Assembly (NCBI RefSeq): GCF_016461825.1 | Contig: NZ_JAEMNU010000071.1 | Coordinates: 28,362-92,361 of the forward strand | Length of the DNA stretch: 64,000 nt | Direction: 5' to 3' | Source: Rugamonas violacea | GTDB taxonomy: Bacteria; Pseudomonadota; Gammaproteobacteria; Burkholderiales; Burkholderiaceae_D | Shown: one piece after another, positions 8,124 through 19,136 of the stretch | Layout: each line of letters starts with the position of its first letter | Position numbering within the stretch: position 1 is the first letter of the stretch | Notes under the pieces: generated by a model | The model's input: the letters and a program-made list of their open reading frames with translations, nothing else | Database searches by the model: none | What the model was told of the DNA's origin: nothing | Program-made: the position numbers and the translations under genes

Positions 8124-9044
8124 ATGAGTCCCATGGGTCAGTTCCGTCAAATCTCCACCTTTGTCGAAGTCATCGCCCGCGGCAGCCTGTCGGCCGCCGC
8201 CCGCGCCGAGGGCATCGCGCCGGCCATGATAGGCCGCCGCCTGGACGCGCTGGAGGCGCGGCTGGGTGTCAAATTATTGCAACGGACCACGCGCAAGCTG
8301 GCGCTGACCAACGAGGGCTCGGCCTTCCTGGAAGACTGCCAGCGCATCCTGGCCGAGCTGGAGGACGCCGAAAGCGCCGTCGCCGAGCGCAGCGCCAAGG
8401 CCAGCGGCCACCTGCTGATCTCGGCGCCGGCCGGCTTCGGCCGCCAGCACGTCGCGCCGCTGCTGCCCTCCTTCGTCGCCGAGCACCGCGACGTCGCCGT
8501 CACGCTGAACCTGAACGACCGCGTGGTCGACCTGATCGGCGAAGGCGTCGACGTGGCGATCCGCATCGCCAGCCTGTCGGACTCGAACCTGGTCAGCGTC
8601 AAGCTGGCCGACAACGAGCGCGTGCTGGTCGGCTCGCCGGCCTACCTGAAGCGCCACGGCGAACCGCAGACGCTGGCCGACCTGGCCAAGCACAACTGCC
8701 TGGCGATCAGCAGCGAGGGCAGCCAGCGGGGCTGGACCTTCCGCGAGAACGGCAAGAATATCACGGTGAAGGTGGGCGGCAACATGGGTTGCAACGACGG
8801 CGAGGTGCTGCACGATTGGGCGCTGGCCGGCAAGGGCCTGGCCTGGCGCTCGATGTGGGAGGTGGGCGCGGAGATCGAGGCGGGCAAGCTGATGACGGTG
8901 CTGGAGCAGTACTCGGCGCCGGGCAACGACCTGTACGCGGTGTTCGCCCAGCGCCGCCATCTGCCGCTGCGCATCCGCGCCTTCGTCGACTTCCTGCGCC
9001 ACACCTACGCCCAGCCGGACTACTGGCGCAAGGCTTGGAAGTAA
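8124..9044 (+). CDS. LysR family transcriptional regulator, divergent to aceB
   Basis: A 306-residue LTTR. The N-terminal winged helix-turn-helix covers residues 6-65 (FRQISTFVEVIARGSLSAAA, then MIGRRLDALEARLGVKLLQR and TRKLALTNEG), and a periplasmic-binding-like effector domain fills 90-295. The divergent arrangement with aceB and a dyad in the gap suggest control of the glyoxylate bypass, which is inference. ATG 8124 and ATG 8133 are both possible starts; the first is used here. Effector is unknown. Confidence 0.85.
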   Translation: MSPMGQFRQISTFVEVIARGSLSAAARAEGIAPAMIGRRLDALEARLGVKLLQRTTRKLALTNEGSAFLEDCQRILAELEDAESAVAERSAKASGHLLISAPAGFGRQHVAPLLPSFVAEHRDVAVTLNLNDRVVDLIGEGVDVAIRIASLSDSNLVSVKLADNERVLVGSPAYLKRHGEPQTLADLAKHNCLAISSEGSQRGWTFRENGKNITVKVGGNMGCNDGEVLHDWALAGKGLAWRSMWEVGAEIEAGKLMTVLEQYSAPGNDLYAVFAQRRHLPLRIRAFVDFLRHTYAQPDYWRKAWK

Positions 9045-9082
9045 GGGGGCAGCGGAACCATGCCCTCCCCGACGGCGAAAGG

Positions 9083-9111
9083 CCGGGGTCGGACCCGCCG
9101 GGTCCGACCCC
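9083..9111. repeat. GGGGTCGGACCC palindromic intergenic repeat, copy 2
   Basis: CCGGGGTCGGACCC and GGGTCCGACCCC are near-perfect arms around GCC, between the LysR gene and the cold-shock gene terminator. Same family as 6151, 20669 and 30529. Confidence 0.75.
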
Positions 9112-9174
9112 AGTTTCTGCCTCGGGGGTGGGGTAAGTGCCAGCCAGTCGGCGCTGACAACAAAACGACAGACG

Positions 9175-9202
9175 AAAAAAAATCCTCGGATTCCGAGGAT
9201 TT
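9175..9202 (-). terminator. Rho-independent terminator of the cold-shock gene
   Basis: On the minus strand AAATCCTCGG pairs with CCGAGGATTT around a tiny loop and runs into a tract of eight T, 25 bases past the csp stop. Confidence 0.85.
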
Positions 9203-9226
9203 CTTTATTTCGTTTGACTCAGCGTA

Positions 9227-9430
9227 TTAGATTGGCTGAATGTTCGAAGCTTGCTTGCCTTTAGGACCAGCGGTCACTTCAAAAGAAACACGTTGGTTCT
9301 CTTGCAGCGACTTGAAGCCTGCGGACTGAATCGCCGAGAAGTGAGCGAACAGATCTTCGCCGCCTTCGTCAGGGGTGATAAAGCCGAAGCCCTTCGAATC
9401 ATTGAACCATTTTACGATACCAGTTGCCAT
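9227..9430 (-). CDS. Cold-shock protein, CspA family
   Basis: A 67-residue single cold-shock domain, an RNA chaperone and anti-terminator. RNP1 is KGFGFI (residues 13-18) and RNP2 is LFAHF (27-31); the start [11 protein letters not shown] and length are standard. A perfect TATAAT lies about 105 bases upstream, giving the long untranslated leader typical of CspA-type genes whose mRNA folding responds to temperature. It stands alone with its own terminator. The exact paralogue letter cannot be assigned. Confidence 0.95.
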   Translation of the reverse strand: MATGIVKWFNDSKGFGFITPDEGGEDLFAHFSAIQSAGFKSLQENQRVSFEVTAGPKGKQASNIQPI

Positions 9431-9535
9431 TACAATTCCTATTTCAGTTAAGTTGGGCTTGCGCCCGTGATATCGTTTGAAGCAAGAAAGAAATGACAGC
9501 CTAACTGCACTACTCTTGAATCTAAACGATCCCGC

Positions 9536-9541
9536 ATTATA
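9536..9541 (-). promoter_or_regulatory. -10 element of the cold-shock gene
   Basis: TATAAT on the minus strand, followed by G and about 105 bases before the ATG; the -35 region upstream (around 9559-9564, GTGCTT-like) is weak. The leader 9431-9530 is AT-rich. The remaining gap 9545-9725 shows no gene. Confidence 0.55.
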
Positions 9542-9725
9542 CCGAATAAAACAGGAAAAGCACGTCTTTGTGAAAATAAATGTACAGAGGAGATTTTCAC
9601 CCTGCCTTCACCCTACAAACCCGCACTTCCCACCCCGTTTCACGCGGCATGGATTTCACTATAGAGAAGAAATCCTGACTGTGTTTGACACATATCAAAC
9701 CTAGGCAGAATCATAACGCAAAGAT

Positions 9726-10079
9726 TTAGTCATAGGTGCTTGCACGCGGATTTGTTGCGGCCCAGCGCAACACTTTATCCAGATCGGCGGCGGCGGCCGG
9801 CCAAGCCGGCGCCGCCCGCGCCACCTGGCGCAGCTGCTGCTCGACCAGGCGGCACTGCTGCCCCAGCAGCGCGAAGCCGAAGGTGCCGGCCGTGCCGGCC
9901 ATGCCGTGCAACAGCTCGTGCAATACATGCAGGTGCTCGGCCGACGGCGTGGCGCCGTCGGCCCGGCAGGCGGCCAACGCGGCGGCGATCTTGTCGAGCA
10001 TCAACGGCAGGCCGGCCGCGTACTTGTCGGCCAGCGCCTGCAACTGGGCGTGGAACGGGGCGTCGAGCGGCGCGGCCAT
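9726..10079 (-). CDS. Histidine phosphotransfer (Hpt) domain protein
   Basis: A 117-residue all-helical protein. The phosphoacceptor motif is LLHGMAGTAGTFGF at about 57-70, where His is followed by the G-x-A-G-T-F-G pattern of Hpt domains. It would relay phosphate between a hybrid kinase and a response regulator. No kinase gene is adjacent; the gene starts 13 bases after the upp stop, so it is probably co-transcribed with upp, an odd pairing of nucleotide salvage and signalling. The partner kinase is unknown. Confidence 0.8.
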   Translation of the reverse strand: MAAPLDAPFHAQLQALADKYAAGLPLMLDKIAAALAACRADGATPSAEHLHVLHELLHGMAGTAGTFGFALLGQQCRLVEQQLRQVARAAPAWPAAAADLDKVLRWAATNPRASTYD

Positions 10080-10092
10080 GGCCCGGTCGGGC

Positions 10093-10743
10093 TTACTTGG
10101 TGCCGAAGATGCGGTCGCCGGCGTCGCCCAGGCCCGGCACGATGTAGGCGTGCTCGTTCAGGTGCGAGTCCAGCGAGGCGCAGTAGATCTTCACGCCGGG
10201 GTGGGCCGCCTGGAACACGGCGATGCCTTCCGGCGCGGCCACCAGGGCCAGGAAGATGATCTGTTCGTCGGTCACGCCGCGCGATTTGAGCACGTCGACG
10301 GCGTGGACGGCCGAATTGCCGGTCGCCACCATCGGGTCGCACAGGATGAAGGTGCGCTCGTTCAGGTCGGGCAGGCGCACCAGGTATTCCACCGGTTGGT
10401 GGGTGTCCGGATCGCGGAACACGCCGATGTGGCCGACGCGGGCCGACGGCACCAGGTTCAGCAGGCCGTCGCTCATGCCGATGCCGGCGCGCAGGATGGG
10501 CACGATGGCCAGTTTCTTGCCTGCGATGACGGGCGCATCGATGGTCATCAGCGGGGTTTCGATCTGGCGGGTGGTCAGCGGCAGGTCGCGGGTGATCTCG
10601 TAACCCATCAGCAGGGTGATTTCTTTGAGCAGCTCGCGGAAGGTGCGGGTCGAGGTGTCGCGCTCGCGCATGTGGCTCAGTTTGTGCTGGATCAGCGGGT
10701 GGTCGGTGATGAAGAGATTGGGGAAGCGCGGATCTTGTTTCAT
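10093..10743 (-). CDS. upp: Uracil phosphoribosyltransferase
   Basis: A 216-residue type I PRTase that makes UMP from uracil and PRPP. Visible blocks are [13 protein letters not shown], the PRPP loop [20 protein letters not shown] and the uracil-binding C terminus [16 protein letters not shown]. Upstream in-frame starts exist as far as 10923, but ATG 10743 ([11 protein letters not shown]) fits the family length and N terminus. The Hpt gene follows closely. No xanthine/uracil permease is adjacent. Confidence 0.95.
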   Translation of the reverse strand: MKQDPRFPNLFITDHPLIQHKLSHMRERDTSTRTFRELLKEITLLMGYEITRDLPLTTRQIETPLMTIDAPVIAGKKLAIVPILRAGIGMSDGLLNLVPSARVGHIGVFRDPDTHQPVEYLVRLPDLNERTFILCDPMVATGNSAVHAVDVLKSRGVTDEQIIFLALVAAPEGIAVFQAAHPGVKIYCASLDSHLNEHAYIVPGLGDAGDRIFGTK

Positions 10744-10932
10744 GGTGGGGTGTGCTCTTTTTCTGTCAGGAAAGCGGCCGCGCACCGTGATACGGGCGGC
10801 GCCTTCGTTGTTGTTTTCGGTGGTAAGCCGCATTATCCCAGCCATCGCCGCGCTGTGGAGCCGTTTTGCAAAATAAAATCCGCTCCGCGCCGGCCCGTCC
10901 GCCACCATCCCCGACACCCCCACAACGCGCGT

Positions 10933-11523
10933 CTAGGCGGCGCGGCGCAGGAACATCGCCACCGCCTCCTGCGCGATCTGGTCCAGATCCGCGCCCTGCC
11001 CTTCGCGATACCACAGCACGCTGTAATTGATCGCGCCCATCAGCAGCAACCGCGCCACCTTGCCGTCGCTGGCCAGCTCGCCGGCGCCGTGCAGCTCCGT
11101 CACCAGGTCCTGCCACAGCTGGTCGTAGCGGTCGCGCAGCACCAGCACGCGCCGCTGCAGTTCCGGCGTCAGGCAGCGCCAGTCATATAAGAGCACCGGA
11201 ATGAAGTCGTGGCCCTCGGCCAGCACCGTCTCCAGATGGGCGCGCACCAGGGCGCGGAACTTGTCGCGCGGCGCCAGGACGCCGGCGACGATGGCCTCGG
11301 CCGTCGGCAGGCCGGCCACCAGGCCCTCCTCCATCACCGCCGCCAGGATCTCCTGCTTGCTCTTGAAGTGATAGAAGGGACTGCCCGAGCGCATGCCGAC
11401 GGCGTCGGCGATGTCGCGGATGGTGGTGCCGTCGAAACCGCGCTCGCGGAACAGCCGCGCCGCCACCCGCAGCAGATCGGCGCGGCGATTATTGTCGATG
11501 AGGACAACGCCGGCGGCGTTCAT
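10933..11523 (-). CDS. TetR family repressor of the acyl-CoA degradation locus
   Basis: A 196-residue regulator. The N-terminal helix-turn-helix is at about 13-60 (LLRVAARLFRERGFDGTTI, DIADAVGMRSGSPFYHFKSK), followed by a ligand-binding domain of TetR_C type. The start ATG overlaps the stop of the AidB-like gene (ATGA at 11520-11523), so it is translated with the dehydrogenase operon and would give feedback on its expression. By analogy with FadR/PsrA-type TetR proteins the ligand may be an acyl-CoA; this is inference. A longer reading through the dehydrogenase in another frame is a shadow. Confidence 0.88.
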   Translation of the reverse strand: MNAAGVVLIDNNRRADLLRVAARLFRERGFDGTTIRDIADAVGMRSGSPFYHFKSKQEILAAVMEEGLVAGLPTAEAIVAGVLAPRDKFRALVRAHLETVLAEGHDFIPVLLYDWRCLTPELQRRVLVLRDRYDQLWQDLVTELHGAGELASDGKVARLLLMGAINYSVLWYREGQGADLDQIAQEAVAMFLRRAA

Positions 11524-13211
11524 GCGTCCTCCACCAACGCCCGCGCCAGGATGGCGGCGCAGTCGACGCCGGCCGGCAGGCAGCCGAAGGCGCCGCCGAC
11601 GCCGGCGCTCAGCCGCGAGTCGACGAAGGCCTGCGCCACACAGGCCGGCGCATGGCGCAGCAACAGGCCGGCCTGCACCGCCAGCACGATGCGCTCGGCC
11701 AGCCGGCGCGCGCCGTATTCGTCCGACTGCGGCAGCCTCAAGTCGGCCAGCAGGGTCGCCGTGTAGCCGGCGTAGGCGACGTTGCCGTCGCCGGCCAGCG
11801 CCAATTCGGCCGCCAGCGCCTCGCGCGCGGCCGGCGTCTTGCCGAAGGCGCGCAGCAGATCCAGGCACATGACGTTGCCCGAGCCCTCCCAAATGGAGTT
11901 GACGGGGAACTCGCGGTACAGCCGCGCCAGCGGGCCGTCTTCGACATAGCCGCTGCCGCCGACGACTTCCATCGCCTCGGCGCCGAAGGTCGGGCCGCGC
12001 TTGCAGATCCAGTATTTGCCGGCCGGTGTCAGAATGCGCGCCAGCAGCGCCTGCGCCGGATCGGCGGATTGATCGAAGCAACGCGCCAGCCGCAGCGCGA
12101 AGACGGTCGCCGCCTCGGATTCGAGCGCCATATCGGCCAGCACGTTTTGCATCAGCGGCTGCTGCGCCAGCGGCTTGCCGAAGGCGACGCGACGCCGCGC
12201 GTGGTGCAGCGCATGGGTCAGCGCGGCGCGCATGATGCCGGCGCTGCCGACCACGCAATCGAGCCGGGTGTGGCTGCCCATCTCCAAAATGGTCGGGATG
12301 CCGCGCCCTTGCTTGCCCACCAGCCAGCCGTAGGCGCCGGTGAACTCCACCTCCGACGAGGCGCTGGAGCGGTTGCCCAGCTTGTCCTTCAGCCGCTGCA
12401 CGCGGATCTGGTTGCGGCCGCCGTCGGGCAGATAGCGCGGCAGGAAGAAGCAACTGAGGCCGGCGCTGCCGGCGTCGTCGGTCTGCGCCAGCACCAGATG
12501 GGCGTCGCACTGCGGCGCCGAGAAGAACCATTTGTGGCCGACGATGCGGAACAAATCCTCGGCGTCGCCGTCGTCGCCGAACAGCCTGCGCCCCTCGGCG
12601 CCCGGCACCGGCGTGGCGCGCGTGGTGTTGCTGCGCACGTCGGAACCGCCCTGCTTCTCCGTCATGCCCATGCCCAGCAGGGCGCCGCGCTTCTGCTCGA
12701 TCGGCAGCGAGCGCGGATCGTACTGGCGCGACAAGATCTTCGGCAGCCAGCGCGCCGCGATGCGCGGCGCCTGACGCAGCGCCGGCACCGAAGCGTAGGT
12801 CATCGTCACCGGACACTGCGAGCCGTTCTCCACCTGGCCGAACAGGATGTAGCGCGCCGCCCGCGCCACCTGCTCGCCGCCCTCGACGGCGTCCCACGGC
12901 GAGGCGTGCGTGCCGTGTTCTATTAGTAGCGTCATCAGGCTGTGCCAGGCCGGGTGGTACTCGACCTCGTCGATGCGGCGGCCCTCGCGGTCGAAATTGT
13001 GCAGCGTCGGCTTGTTCTGGTTGGCCAGGCGCGCCAGCGCCAGCGTCTCGGCGCGGCCCAGCAGTTCGCCCAGCGCCCGCAGCGACGCTTCGGCGTGGCC
13101 GCCGCCCTCGCGCAGCAAGGCCTCCTGCAGCGCCGCATCGCAGGCGTACAGGTTGATGTTTTCAAACGGCGCGACCGTGTTGTTGATCTCGTGGGTGTCG
13201 AATTGGTTCAT
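11520..13211 (-). CDS. Acyl-CoA dehydrogenase, AidB-like (isovaleryl-CoA dehydrogenase type)
   Basis: A 563-residue flavoprotein with the AidB layout: an N-terminal extension (NQNKPTLHNFDREGRRIDEV), a middle ACAD domain (GALLGMGMTEKQGGSDVRSN, VGHKWFFSAPQCDAHLVLAQ) and a C-terminal part with VVGGSGYVEDGPLARLYREF and PVNSIWEGSGNVM. AidB proteins bind FAD and, in E. coli, DNA after alkylation stress; many relatives are simply acyl-CoA dehydrogenases. The operon with another ACAD, facing a thiolase, favours a metabolic role in fatty or branched acyl-CoA breakdown. Confidence 0.85.
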   Translation of the reverse strand: MNQFDTHEINNTVAPFENINLYACDAALQEALLREGGGHAEASLRALGELLGRAETLALARLANQNKPTLHNFDREGRRIDEVEYHPAWHSLMTLLIEHGTHASPWDAVEGGEQVARAARYILFGQVENGSQCPVTMTYASVPALRQAPRIAARWLPKILSRQYDPRSLPIEQKRGALLGMGMTEKQGGSDVRSNTTRATPVPGAEGRRLFGDDGDAEDLFRIVGHKWFFSAPQCDAHLVLAQTDDAGSAGLSCFFLPRYLPDGGRNQIRVQRLKDKLGNRSSASSEVEFTGAYGWLVGKQGRGIPTILEMGSHTRLDCVVGSAGIMRAALTHALHHARRRVAFGKPLAQQPLMQNVLADMALESEAATVFALRLARCFDQSADPAQALLARILTPAGKYWICKRGPTFGAEAMEVVGGSGYVEDGPLARLYREFPVNSIWEGSGNVMCLDLLRAFGKTPAAREALAAELALAGDGNVAYAGYTATLLADLRLPQSDEYGARRLAERIVLAVQAGLLLRHAPACVAQAFVDSRLSAGVGGAFGCLPAGVDCAAILARALVEDA

Positions 13212-13275
13212 GTCTGCTCCCGGTTCGAATGTCTAGCGGCGCCGTGCGGCGCCATCGATGTCACAGCTATTTGCA

Positions 13276-14430
13276 CTAGCGCTTGCGCGCCACCAGTCCC
13301 ATCTGCTTGGCGATGATGCCCAACATGACCTCGTCGGCGCCGCCGGCGATGGAGGCCAGCCGGCCGTCGCGGAACAGGCGCGAGACGCGGTTGTCCAGGC
13401 TGTAGCCCATGCCGCCCCAAAACTGCAGGCAGGCGTCCGGCACCTGGCGCAGCAGGCGACCGGCCTTCAGCTTGGCCATCGAGGCCAACTCGGTCACGTC
13501 GGCGCCGCCGATGTACAACTGGCCGGCGCGGTAGGTCAGCGCGCGCAGGCTCTCCACTTCCGTCTTCAGCTCGGCCAGCTTGAACTGCACATGCTGATTG
13601 TCGAGCAAACGGCCGCCGAACATGCTGCGCTCGCGCGCCCACTGCGCCGTCGTCTCGATGCAGTTGAGCAGGCTCTGAATGGCGTTGGCGGCGGCCCACA
13701 GGCGCTCCTCCTGGAACTGCAGCATCTGGTAGGTGAAGCCCATGCCCTCCTCGCCGATGGCATACCGCCGCGGCACCCGCACCCCGTCGAAATGGATCAG
13801 CCCCGTGTCCGACGAGTGCATGCCGATCTTGCGGATCTTCTTACCCAGCGAGACGCCGGGAGTATCCATCGGCACGATGATCAGCGTCTTGTTCTTGTGC
13901 GGCGCGCCGTCCGAGGTGTTGGCCAGCACGCACATCCAGTCGGCCTGCAGGCTGTTGGTGATCCACATCTTGCTGCCGTCGATGAGGTAGTCGCCGCCGT
14001 CCTTGCGCGCCGCCGTCTTGATGGCCGCCACGTCCGAGCCGGCCGCCGCCTCCGACACGCCGACGCAGCCGACCATGTCGCCGCTGATGGCCGGCGCCAA
14101 AAACTGCCGGCGCAGCGCGTCCGAGCCGAAGCGGGCCAGCGCCGGCGTGCACATATCGGTGTGCACGCCGATCGCCATCGGAATGCCGCCGCAATCGACA
14201 TGGCCCAGCGTCTCGGCCATCGCCATCGAGAAGGAATAGTCCAGCCCGAGGCCGCCGTATTCGACCGGCTTGGTCAAACCCAGCAGGCCCAGGTCGCCCA
14301 GCTTCTTGAACAAGTCGTGGGCCGGAAAGGCCTCGGCCGCCTCCCACTCCTCGACATGCGGATTGATCTCCCGGTCGATGAAGCGCTTCAGCGTGCGCTG
14401 CAGCTCCTGGTGCTCGTGACTGTTGAACAT
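13276..14430 (-). CDS. Acyl-CoA dehydrogenase (AtuD / citronellyl-CoA dehydrogenase-like)
   Basis: A 384-residue ACAD. The N-terminal helical domain leads to [20 protein letters not shown], the FAD/substrate blocks [19 protein letters not shown] and [20 protein letters not shown], and a C-terminal domain with [20 protein letters not shown] and [10 protein letters not shown]. At the usual YEGTSE position it has AGGADE, so the base must lie elsewhere, as in some family branches. ATG 14430 is chosen over an in-frame start 120 bases upstream because the longer N terminus is Cys-rich and unlike the family. It heads the operon ACAD-AidB-TetR and diverges from the thiolase gene. Confidence 0.88.
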   Translation of the reverse strand: MFNSHEHQELQRTLKRFIDREINPHVEEWEAAEAFPAHDLFKKLGDLGLLGLTKPVEYGGLGLDYSFSMAMAETLGHVDCGGIPMAIGVHTDMCTPALARFGSDALRRQFLAPAISGDMVGCVGVSEAAAGSDVAAIKTAARKDGGDYLIDGSKMWITNSLQADWMCVLANTSDGAPHKNKTLIIVPMDTPGVSLGKKIRKIGMHSSDTGLIHFDGVRVPRRYAIGEEGMGFTYQMLQFQEERLWAAANAIQSLLNCIETTAQWARERSMFGGRLLDNQHVQFKLAELKTEVESLRALTYRAGQLYIGGADVTELASMAKLKAGRLLRQVPDACLQFWGGMGYSLDNRVSRLFRDGRLASIAGGADEVMLGIIAKQMGLVARKR

Positions 14431-14596
14431 GCGCGCCCCGTGGTCGATTGGAGCAGGCAGATTAGCGCAAACACAACAATCAAGCAAGCAGTTGCTTTGT
14501 CGTGGGGAGAACTCTATGATTGCGAACATAAGTGAAGAAAATAACAACAAAAACCATCAAACACCGCGCCGGCCCGGCCGCGCGCTTGGAGACCGC

Positions 14597-15799
<1,203 letters not shown>

Positions 15800-15810
15800 C
15801 GGAGAGCGCC

Positions 15811-17151
15811 ATGATCACCTTCCACCAACAAGCCGACCGCCTGACCCTGAACCTGGCGGCGCATGCCGTCAGCCCCTTCGACGCCGCCTTCCGCCGCGAG
15901 CTGACGGCCGCCGTCGAGCGCATCGAGGCGGCGCCGCCGCTGCAAGTGGTGCTCGCCATCGACGGCGGCGCCGCCAGCGCCGACCACGCCGGGCACGCCG
16001 GGCACGACGGGGAACTGGACCAATTGCTGGCCCTGACGCCGGCGCAGGCGGCCGACTGCATGCGCACGCTGGCCGACTACAACGCCCTGCTGCGCCGCCT
16101 CGACCTGCTCGACAAGCCCTTGACCGCCACGCTGTCGGGCGCGGTCGAAGGCCACGCCCTCGGCCTGGCGCTGGCCTGCCACCACCGCATCGCCCTGGCC
16201 GACGCCAGCCTCGCCCTGCCGCAGGTGCACCTGGGCCTGGCGCCGGTGGCCGGCGGGTTGGCCCGCGCCGTGCGCCTGAGCGGACTGCAAGCGGCCATGC
16301 CGCTACTGATCGAAGGCAAAACACTCAGCGCCGCGCAAGCGCTGGAGGCCGGCCTGCTGCACGACGTCGTCGCCGACGCCGACGCGCTGGCCGGCGCGCT
16401 GACCAAACAACTGGCCGCCCTGCCGGCCGACGGCGCCGCCGCCGGCCAACCGTGGGACGCCAAGGGCTACCGCCCGCCCGGCGGCGCCCTCAATTCGCCG
16501 GCGCTGCAAACCCTGCTGCAGGTGGCGCCGGCCATGCTGCGCCAGCGCAGCCGGGGCCACTACCCGGCGCCGGAGGCCATCCTGTGCGCCATGGTCGAGG
16601 GCCTGCAAGTCGATTTCGACAACGCCCTGTTGATCGAAAGCCGCTACTTCTGCCAGTGCGCGCTGGGTGTCGTGGCGAAGAACCTGATCCGCCTGGGCCG
16701 CATCCCGGCCGCGCCGTCGGCCCGGGCCGAGCAGTTCGCCGCCACGCTGCGCCTGGCCTACCTGGACGAACTGGCGCAGCTGCGCGCCGAGGGCCTGCCG
16801 GCCGCGCTGCTGCGCCACGCCGCCATGGCCGCCGGCCTGGCCCAGCTGCCGCCGGAGGAAGCGGCCGCGCCGAGCGGCGCCGCCGGCGCCACCGCCACGG
16901 ACGTCGTGCGAGCGCGCGACCGCCTGCTCTACGCCCAGGCGCTGGCGGCCCTGCGCGGCGTCGACGCGCTACTGGCCGGCGACCACGCCCAGGCCGACCG
17001 CATCTCGGTGCGCGACTGTGGTTTCCCGGCCCACACCGGCGGTGCGCTGCGCTTCATCGCCACACTCGGCGCGAGCCAGTTCGCCGCCCGCGCGGCGCAA
17101 CTGGGCGCCCGTTTCGCGCCGCCGCCGGAGTGGCGCGAACTTGCCGAATAA
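15811..17151 (+). CDS. FadJ-like protein lacking the NAD-binding domain and hydratase catalytic residues
   Basis: A 446-residue protein, well below the 700 or so of FadB/FadJ. Residues 1-190 follow the enoyl-CoA hydratase fold, 235-300 the linker of the trifunctional enzyme ([33 protein letters not shown]), and the end the 3-hydroxyacyl-CoA dehydrogenase C domain ([23 protein letters not shown]). The Rossmann domain with its Gly-rich NAD loop is absent. In the hydratase part, [15 protein letters not shown] lacks the GGxE residues found between GHALG and [10 protein letters not shown] in relatives, and LPQVHLG has Gln where catalytic Glu is normal. GGAGAG precedes ATG 15811. Likely a pseudoenzyme, co-transcribed with the thiolase. 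Confidence 0.75.
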   Translation: MITFHQQADRLTLNLAAHAVSPFDAAFRRELTAAVERIEAAPPLQVVLAIDGGAASADHAGHAGHDGELDQLLALTPAQAADCMRTLADYNALLRRLDLLDKPLTATLSGAVEGHALGLALACHHRIALADASLALPQVHLGLAPVAGGLARAVRLSGLQAAMPLLIEGKTLSAAQALEAGLLHDVVADADALAGALTKQLAALPADGAAAGQPWDAKGYRPPGGALNSPALQTLLQVAPAMLRQRSRGHYPAPEAILCAMVEGLQVDFDNALLIESRYFCQCALGVVAKNLIRLGRIPAAPSARAEQFAATLRLAYLDELAQLRAEGLPAALLRHAAMAAGLAQLPPEEAAAPSGAAGATATDVVRARDRLLYAQALAALRGVDALLAGDHAQADRISVRDCGFPAHTGGALRFIATLGASQFAARAAQLGARFAPPPEWRELAE

Positions 17152-17204
17152 CTTATCCGATAAGCAAGCCTGGACAGCCCGCCGACGCCCCCGCGCCCCA
17201 CTCT

Positions 17205-17230
17205 GCGCCGCCTTTTTTCCAGGGCGGCGC
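17205..17230. terminator. GC-rich hairpin after the FadJ-like gene
   Basis: GCGCCGCC and GGCGGCGC flank a 9-base loop containing six T. There is no T tract after the stem on the plus strand, so termination is only plausible. The rest of 17152-17402 shows no gene. Confidence 0.4.
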
Positions 17231-17402
17231 GGAAAAATGAATAAACATCCATAAAAGTTGTCTCTGTTCATGTATTTCCGGCGCTTTCAGTGATACATTT
17301 CGTTCTGGTTTTGCCGGGCGGGCGCCCTGCGGCCCAGTGTCATCGTGCCGATAAAATTGTAGAATGCAAGATATGAAAAAAATGAAAGTGTAGATCGTCA
17401 CA

Positions 17403-19136
17403 ATGCTTTCCAGCTCTCCAGTCCCGCCTGTGCTCGATCTGCGCCATGAACTCGACAAGCTCATGGGGGAAGCCGGCGATGTGGTGTTCCGGCTCAACCA
17501 GCAAGGGCAGATCCTGTTCGCCAGCCAACGGGCCGTCGCCCTGATCCGCTGCGGCCGCGCGCTGCTGGGCGAACCGCTGGCCGCCCACGTCGCCGAAGCC
17601 GACCGCGCGACACTGAAAGCGACCCTGATCGAGGCCATCGAAGCGGGCACGCCCTGCCGCGTCGAGCTGCGCCTGAAGACGCCGGAACTGGACATCTGGC
17701 ACGAGCTGCGCGTCGTCGCCCTGCACACCGACACCGAACAGCCCGAACTGATGCTGGTCGGCCGCGACCTGTCGGCCCAGCAGGCCACCGAGGAGCGGCT
17801 GCGCCACATGGCCACCCACGACGCCCTCACCGAACTGCCCAACCGCCTGCTGCTGTCGGACCGCATCCGCATGGTGATCTCCCAGGCGCGCCGTTCCGGC
17901 CAAGGCTTCTCGGTGGCCACCGTCGGCCTGGACGGCTTCAAGAAAGTCAACGACGGCCTCGGCCACCCGGTCGGCGACGCCGTGCTGCGCATGGCCGCCG
18001 CGCGCCTGCGCAAGACCCTGCGCGACAGCGACACCCTGGCCCGCGTCGGCGGCGACGAATTCGTCGCCGTGCTGCCCGGCACCCACACCGAGGCGCAGAT
18101 CAAGCTGGTCACCGGCCGCCTGATCGCCACCCTGCAGTCGCCCTTCGAGGTCGACAGCCACACCATCTACGTCGGCGCCTCGGTCGGCGTGGCGCTGTAT
18201 CCGCAGCACGCCGAGGACGAGGTGCGCCTGGTCGCGCTGGCCGACGCCGCCATGTCGCGCGCCAAGGAAACCGGCAAGGCGCGCTGCGTGGTCTACAGCC
18301 CGCGCCAGGGCAGCACGCCGGAGCACGACATCTCGCTCGAGGCGGCGATGTTCCAGGCGGTGCGCGAGGGCGAGTTCCTGCTCTACTACCAGCCCATCGT
18401 CGACGCCCACACGCGCGAGATCCAGGGCTTCGAGACGCTGATGCGCTGGAAGCACCCGACCCTGGGCATGGTGCCGCCGGTGCGCTTCATCCCCATCGCC
18501 GAGACCAACGGCCTGATCAACCTGCTCGGCGCCTGGGCGCTGAAGGCCGCCTGCGTGCAGCTCAAACAGTTCGAGGAGGTGGCCAAGCGCAGCCTGTACA
18601 TCTCGGTCAACATCAGCCCGCGCCAGTTCCGCAACGATAAATTCCTCGACGTGCTGGACGACGCCATCGCCTTCTCCGGCCTGCGCGGCGAACAGCTGGT
18701 GCTGGAGATCACCGAGGGCACGCTGATGATCGATCCGGTGCACGCCGAAGCCATCCTGTCGAAAATGACCGAGCGCAAAGCCCGCATCGCCATCGACGAC
18801 TTCGGCACCGGCTACTCCTCGCTGGCCTACCTGAAGCGCTTCCCCATCTCGGTGCTGAAGATCGACCGCACCTTCATCCGCGACCTGCCCGCCTCGCAAA
18901 AGGACGGCGCCATCTGCAACGCCGTGCTCGACCTGGCCAAGCACCTCGACCTGTCGGTGGTGGCCGAGGGCGTCGAGACCGAGGAGCAGCTGCACTACCT
19001 CGAACAGCGCGGCTGCCAATACATCCAGGGCTACCTGACCGGCAAGCCGATGCCGGCCAACGTCGCCATGGCCGCGCTGAAGGAAAGCACCTACGCCAAC
19101 CTGCTGCCGACCGAGCTGCGCCAGGTGCATCCATGA
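17403..19136 (+). CDS. PAS-GGDEF-EAL cyclic di-GMP protein
   Basis: A 577-residue cytoplasmic protein. A PAS sensor occupies about 15-130, GGDEF about 140-295 and EAL about 315-565. The GGDEF motif VGGDEFV is intact and is preceded at the right distance (5 residues) by an RxxD inhibitory site, RDSD. The EAL signature reads ETL (GFETLMRW) but the key Glu and the other ligands are present: SVNISPRQF, LEITEG, IDDFGTGYSSLAYLKR, LKIDRTF, VVAEGVET. It could therefore both make and degrade c-di-GMP. It overlaps the HDOD gene by ATGA, implying coupled production. Confidence 0.9.
   Translation: MLSSSPVPPVLDLRHELDKLMGEAGDVVFRLNQQGQILFASQRAVALIRCGRALLGEPLAAHVAEADRATLKATLIEAIEAGTPCRVELRLKTPELDIWHELRVVALHTDTEQPELMLVGRDLSAQQATEERLRHMATHDALTELPNRLLLSDRIRMVISQARRSGQGFSVATVGLDGFKKVNDGLGHPVGDAVLRMAAARLRKTLRDSDTLARVGGDEFVAVLPGTHTEAQIKLVTGRLIATLQSPFEVDSHTIYVGASVGVALYPQHAEDEVRLVALADAAMSRAKETGKARCVVYSPRQGSTPEHDISLEAAMFQAVREGEFLLYYQPIVDAHTREIQGFETLMRWKHPTLGMVPPVRFIPIAETNGLINLLGAWALKAACVQLKQFEEVAKRSLYISVNISPRQFRNDKFLDVLDDAIAFSGLRGEQLVLEITEGTLMIDPVHAEAILSKMTERKARIAIDDFGTGYSSLAYLKRFPISVLKIDRTFIRDLPASQKDGAICNAVLDLAKHLDLSVVAEGVETEEQLHYLEQRGCQYIQGYLTGKPMPANVAMAALKESTYANLLPTELRQVHP

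Noticed and set aside
10933..12897. A 654-codon reading of the TetR gene extended upstream
   Set aside because: The first 450 or so codons are the AidB-like gene in a wrong frame; the TetR homology starts at ATG 11523.
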